Source: Owenia fusiformis (taxonomy: Eukaryota; Annelida; Polychaeta; Sabellida; Oweniidae). From it: a stretch of 64,000 bases of DNA. Positions within the stretch are counted from its first letter, which is position 1; every line of letters begins with the position of its first letter. Where the stretch lies: contig CAIIXF020000008.1 of the NCBI GenBank assembly GCA_903813345.2, positions 24,228,822 through 24,292,821 of the forward strand. The letters run 5' to 3'. The position numbers were made by a program, and so were the translations under genes. The notes under the pieces are model-generated. The model ran no database searches. It was given only the letters and a program-made list of their open reading frames with translations, and was not told the DNA's origin. Below are positions 58,684 to 64,000 of the stretch, in pieces.

Positions 58684-61600
58684 AGGCTGTTGTCGATCTG
58701 TTATGGCAGTCGTTGCATCATTTTCTGATGCATTGTCAGACCTTCCAACATTTTTCCGACTTCCAGCATCTTGTGAATCCATTGAACCTTTCCTACTTTC
58801 ATTAATTCCTGAAAGGGTAGAACCTTTCCTACTTTCAGCATTTTCTGACTGAGTAGAACCTTTTCTACTTTCAACATTTTCAAGATGAGCAGAACCTTTC
58901 CTAATTTCGGCATTTTCTGAATGAGCAGAGCCTTTTCTACTCTCAGCATTATCTGGGAGAGCAGAACCTTTCCTACTCTCTGCGTTTCCTGAATTACAAT
59001 CTTTTCTACTTATAGCATTTTCTAAATGAGCAGTACCTTTCCTACTCTCAGCGATTTCTGTTTGAACAGAACTTTTCCTTATTTCGGTATTTTCTGAATT
59101 GACAGAATCTTTTCTAAATGTACTTCCAGCATTTTCTGAATGTGTAGAACCTTTTCTACTTGCTATTTTTTCTAAATGAGCTGAACTTATCCTACTTTCA
59201 GCATTTTCTAATGAAGCAGAACCTTTCCTACTCTCACCGTTTTCTGGGAGAGCAGAACATTTCCTATTTATAGCATTTTCTGAATGAGCAGAACTTTTTC
59301 TAGTTTCAACATTCTCGGAATAAGTAGAGCCGTTTTTAATTCCAGCATTTTCTAATTGAGCAAAACCTGTTTCGCTTACACTAATTTCTGAATGAACAGA
59401 ATCATTTCTACTTTCAACATCTTTTGAATGAGCAATACTTTCTGAATGAGGAGAACCTATTCTTCTTTTAACAAAAGCTTCCCTACTTTCTGTATTTTCT
59501 GAGAGAGCAGAACCATCCTTACTTTGAGTAATTTCTGAATGAGCAGAACATTTTCTACTTTCAGACTTCCCTGAATAAGCAGAACCTTTCTTGCTTTTAG
59601 CATTTTCTGTCTGTGCAGAAACTTTCCTACTTTCAGCAATTTCTAAATAAGCAGAACCTTTTCTACTACTTACAATATTTTCTGAATGAGCAGAACCTTT
59701 CCTACTTTCCAGATATTCCGAATGAGCAGAACTTTTTCTACTTTCCGCATTTTCTGATTGAGCAGAACCTTTATTACTACTTAGAGTATTTTCTGAATGA
59801 GCAGAACCTTTCCTACTTTCAGCATTTTCTGAATGAGCAGAACCTTTTCTACTTTCAACATATTCTGAATGAGCAGAGCCTTTCCTACTTTCAGCATTTT
59901 CTGAATGAGCAGAACCTTTCCTACTTTCAACATATTCTGAATGAGCAGAACCTTTCCTACTTTCAACATATTCTGAATGAGCAGAACCTTTCCTACTTTC
60001 AACATATTCTGACTGAGCAGAACCTTTTCTACTACTTACAGCATTTTCTGAATGAGCAGAAGCTTTCCTACTTTCTACATATTCTGAATGAGCAGAACCT
60101 TTCCTACTTTCAACATATTCTGAATGAGCAGAACCTTTCCTACTTTCAACATATTCTGACTGAGCAGAACCTTTTCTACTACTTACAGCATTTTCTGAAT
60201 GAGCAGAAGCTTTCCTACTACTTACAGCATTTTCTGAATGAGCAGAAGCTTTCCTACTTTCTAAATATTCTGAATGAGCAGAACCTTTCCTACTTTCAAC
60301 ATATTCTGAATGAGCAGAACCTTTCCTACTTTCAACATATTCTGACTGAGCAGAACCTTTTCTACTACGTACAGCATTTTCTGAATGAGCAGAAGCTTTC
60401 CTACTACTTACAGCATTTTCTGAATGAGCAGAAGCTTTCCTACTTTCTACACTTTCTGAATGAGCAGAACCTTTCCTACTTTCAACATATTCTGAATGAG
60501 CAGAACCTTTCCTACTTTCAACATATTCTGAATGATTGGAACCTTTCCTACTGCTTACAGCATTTTCTGAATGAGCAGAAGCTTTCCTACTTTCTACATA
60601 TTCTGAATGAGCAGAAGCTTTCCTACTTTCAACATATTCTGAATGAGCAGAACCTTTCCTACTTTCAGCATTTTCTGAATGAGCAGAACCTTTCCTACTT
60701 TCAGCATTTTCTGAATGAGCAGAACCTTTTACAGTATTTTCTGAATGAGCAGAACCTTTCCTACTTTCAACGTATTCTGAATGATCAGAATCATCCCTAC
60801 TTTCAGTATTTTCTGAATGGACTGAACCTTTCCTACTTTCAGTATTTTCTGAATGGACTGAACCTTGCCTTTCAGCATTTCCTGAATGAGCAGAATCTTT
60901 TCTAGTTGTAGCATTTTTCGAATGTGCAGAACCTATCCTACTTTCAGAATTGCCTGAATAAGTAGAACCTTTCCTCCTTCCATCATTTTCTGAATGAGCA
61001 GAACCTTTTCTACTTACAGCACTTTCTGGATGAGAACCTTTTTTACTTACAAAAAAATCTGAATGAGCAGATCTGTTTCTACTTACAGCATTTTTTGAAT
61101 GATCAGAACCTTTCCTACTTTCAATATTTTCTAAAAGAGAAGAGCCTTCACTACTCTCCATATTTTTTGAATGAGCAGGACCATTTCTACTTTCAGCATT
61201 TTCTGAATGAGCAGAATCTTTCCTTCCTTCAAAATTTTCTAGATGAGCAGAACCTTTCCTACTTACATCATTTTCTGAATGAGCAGAACTTTTCCTACGA
61301 TTAACATTTTCGAAATAAGCAGAGCCTTTCCTAGTTCCAGCATTTTCTGAATTAAGAGAACCTCTTTTAGAACTTTCTGAACAAGGAGAATCCCTTTGGC
61401 GTGTAGTACTTTCTGAATGATCCGAACTGTTCCTACTTTCAACATTCTCTAAATGATTAGGATCTCTTTTGTTTTTCACATCTTCTGTAGTAGCAGAACG
61501 ACTTCGACTTGTAACATTTTGCAATTCATCATCTGTGGTTCTTTGGTTACTTTCTTTTGCCTCATGGAATATTTCATTAGAATAGTCATCCATTGAAATT

Positions 61601-61915
61601 GTGTTTTTTTCTTCAGTTTCTTTAGTTTTGTTATCTGGTTGGATGTTTTCGTGTATGGATATATTAACCCTTTCATCTACAACATTTTGAGAGTCTTTTG
61701 AGTCATTCCTTTCATGTGATGATATGCTACGGATCACTTCTTTTGTAGAATACTTGCACGATTTAGTTCTTTTCTTCTGAGAATTCAGTTTTTTGTTTTG
61801 CTCAGTTTTCTTTTGGCCGTGTATCATTGTTTTCAAAGTGGCCAATTGCTTTTTAATTGGTCGTTTTGATGATTTCACGACATGTTTAAACGTTTTCGAT
61901 TCCTCATTTTTAGGC
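58684..61915 (-). CDS. Giant Ser/Lys-rich repeat exon, probable annexin N-terminal region
   Basis: This 3232-bp exon is open throughout: one base completing a codon, then 1077 codons. The acceptor is TTTCTGTTATTTTAG and the donor is GTAAGT in phase 0. The first 150 residues or so are basic, with KKTEQNKKLNSQKKRTK resembling a bipartite nuclear signal, then acidic/Ser-rich. About 900 residues follow as roughly 75 copies of a 12-residue repeat, consensus ESRKGSAHSENV or ESRKGSAHSEYV; a 13-residue variant has SSRK. Each repeat has R-K-G-S or R-K-A-S, a PKA-type consensus. Copies are most alike in the centre (about 59770-60720) and degenerate at both ends, a pattern of unequal exchange. No globular domain is seen. 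It ends ...TDRQQP. Its donor phase fits the annexin exon at 43638-43731. Strand and order agree, but the link is inferred. Confidence 0.75.
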
Positions 61916-63772
61916 CTAAAATAACAGAAACTGTAGTGTGTACATAAATGGTTCAAATTGTGTTTTCCTAACCATGAGCTTTCTTTTGAAAGCCCATGTC
62001 CAAACTTAAAATCTGTAAGAATAATTTAGCAAAACATGAACTTCTTATAACCAATTTCTTTTCAGTATTTTATCTTTAATAATTGATAATAAAACTTTGT
62101 TTAAAAAGTAGAAAAATGAGTGCTTAATACAGGGTAGGAACATCTAAGTGCACAGGATCCTATGCTACTCTATGCATTGCATGATGTGCTTGGGCTACAC
62201 ACAAACATTGAAATAATTTAATTTGAACCACTGTGTGATTATTTATATTTTTTGTAAGGACCAAAATACACACAAATATAGACACCATTTAGTGTATGGT
62301 ACAATGCTAATGAGTCAATGGAATAGTATGGTCATGGATCAAATCTTGATTGAATATTCAAATCGATGCATATATTGTGAACAATATACTGTATCCAATA
62401 GTACATATATGAAAGCACAATTTTCTTTTTAAGAACTAATGTCAAGTACATTTCTAATTTATAAAACAGTAATCCAATACATCTAAGAAACTGCACTTTC
62501 ATTAAGATGTGAAACATCAATAAAGTGTCAAATGCATATTAGAAATGTTACAACTCATAAATTTTGAATACAAGAAGTATCCCATGCATATTTAAGGGTA
62601 TTAACATGAATTTTTTTTTCAAATGGTGAATGTAACAATTAGTTACAGATGTCATGGGCAGTTTATCTGATGGAATGCCCATGCAGATGTCAACCATCAA
62701 TGATGACCACTAAATGCCAGTTATAAATGAAACAAAAATGGTAGCTTCAACAATATATCACTGGTTCTATTCTTGGAAGTAACATAAAAACTGCATCTAA
62801 AAGTTGTACTAAAACCATTTACTCGATTTAGATAAATTTACAGGGTGTCAAATAGGTCCCGTCCCCCCTGCTACAGCTAAAACCTTAATAGATGGTACCT
62901 AGTGTGATATATCATTGGAAAGATCCTTCAAAGTTATGTTAACTCACCAACTCTCAAGTATTTTGGATGAAATTCACCTATATTTTCATGATGTCCTTTA
63001 TAGTAAGTTAAGCAGCTCTTATTGCGTCAAAATGAGAAGGGTATGACCTCAGAAATACGTCAAAAAGTTAATCTTTTTCACATTCCACTTGTTACAAAAA
63101 GTTTTTCACCATTATTCCTAGCACCTCTATTTTCTACACACATACTATGTCCCGACCTCATGTACATTTACAGAATTACTAACACGTAATATTACATCTA
63201 TTTTCGGAAGACTCTTGGACAACGGTTTTAGCATAATATATAACATGTTAGATATCAAAACATAGGTAATTGAAATTAAAATTATATGGTGTATTAATAT
63301 CTAATTTTTATTTTATATTTTTAGATAAAGGACGCTTAAAAGACTCTATTGAGATTTAAAGTGCACATTTTTACCATGTAAAACGTTGCATTTGATAATT
63401 TTTATTTGAAAAATGGTAATTTGGTCATAACTTTTTTATTCCTCAACCAATTTAGTTCAAATTTGGTATGGGACAACAATTGCTGATGGGCGTTTATGAC
63501 GTCACATGATCTTGTTACGTCATCCACGCATATCCGCCATCTTGGATGCTAGAACTAGAACTTAACGTTAAAAATATATGTTTTGTATTCATTTTGTTTA
63601 CATAGCAAACATTTTGCGACTTGTGTCTGTTTTGTACCAAGAAAAAAATTGATAGAAATATGGCTTGTTTCAAAGACTCTCGTCATTTCAATACACGAAA
63701 TTATGTTTTTCTAGTGACATTCAACTAGATTTTTTATAATGTCATAAACGCATTGCCCTTATACTACTTTGT
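61916..63772 (-). other. Intron or upstream region of the repeat exon
   Basis: No further exon is recognised. A single ACAGGGTGTCAAATAGGTCC near 62840 resembles a mariner-type terminal repeat, but I did not find its partner. The exon to the left starts in phase 2, so an upstream coding exon must exist, here unrecognised or beyond the window. Confidence 0.4.
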
Positions 63773-64000
63773 CACTGGTGATCCACTCGATTACGCTGGT
63801 TACCAAAACGAACCGTTTTGGTAACAAAATGTCGGAACGTCGAAGGCACGATTTTTCTTTTTTCCTTATTTCACGCGTTGTAGGCAGAATCCCCACGACG
63901 TTTTTTTTCAGAATGTGCATCAGTATCATATGTTTTAGAAAATGTACATGTTTGCGAAAAAAATAGCTCAGAAGACAACAGAATCGTCGATTTACTTCCT
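63773..64000. repeat. Fold-back repeat family B, one arm, cut by the window end
   Basis: From CACTGGTGATCCACTCGATT onward this matches the left arm at 19520-19745, including ATGTCGGAACGTCGAAGG and AGAAGACAACAGAATCGTCG. The second arm, if present, is outside the window. Confidence 0.85.

Noticed and set aside
59613-60905. A 430-codon open frame antisense to the repeat exon
   Set aside because: The array unit is a multiple of three, so one open frame tends to leave an antisense frame open too. The peptide merely repeats YFQHxLNEQNLS, and splice signals and composition support the minus strand.
62835-62870. A possible mariner element starting with CAGGGTGTCAAATAGGTCCC
   Set aside because: Only one end was found; no inverted partner or TA-bounded element could be defined in the remaining sequence.

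Overview
The window is animal nuclear DNA, most likely from a marine invertebrate. It is AT-rich, has long introns with GT-AG borders, and is crowded with non-LTR retrotransposon pieces, Tc1/mariner elements, fold-back elements, satellites and homopolymeric G/C runs. There are no bacterial operons, rRNA genes, CRISPR arrays or phage genes. I cannot name the species.

One gene accounts for nearly all supported coding sequence, and it lies on the minus strand. Seven exons (43638-43731, 37170-37264, 36810-37014, 33517-33677, 27050-27230, 20881-20993, 20081-20206) encode a complete four-repeat annexin core. Their phases agree at every junction, and together they make 975 nt, or 324 codons plus a stop. 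Upstream on the same strand is a single 3232-bp exon (58684-61915). It is open throughout, has a good acceptor and a consensus GTAAGT donor, and encodes about 1077 residues, mostly a degenerate 12-residue Ser/Arg/Lys/Gly/His/Glu repeat. Its donor phase (0) matches the acceptor phase of the first annexin exon. The simplest reading is an annexin with a giant, disordered, repeat-built N-terminal region, spanning more than 41 kb. The 5' end is outside the window or unrecognised.

Each long intron of this gene carries a large inverted repeat: 21085-26985, 27320-28640, 28735-33195, 34389-36335, 44748-49284, 50406-51508 and 52445-58046. The presumed 3' UTR has another at 19520-20052. If transcribed, these would fold into long intramolecular double-stranded RNA. 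Several carry younger insertions. A 5'-truncated LINE with a 15-bp target duplication sits inside the 52445-58046 palindrome. A LINE broken by a CpG-rich insert sits inside the 21085-26985 palindrome. In the intron at 37265-43637, a Tc1 element has split an older LINE fragment at a TA.

The first 20 kb (downstream of the annexin) holds no convincing host gene. It contains a pentamer satellite (340-1390), a long inverted repeat (5170-10860) with a mariner-type fold-back inside it, tandem arrays at 11800-16170 split by a decayed mariner, a SWIM zinc-finger transposon remnant (16327-16530) and smaller hairpins.

All repeat limits were read by eye and are approximate unless a target-site duplication is stated. 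Family names rest on recognised motifs, not database searches.
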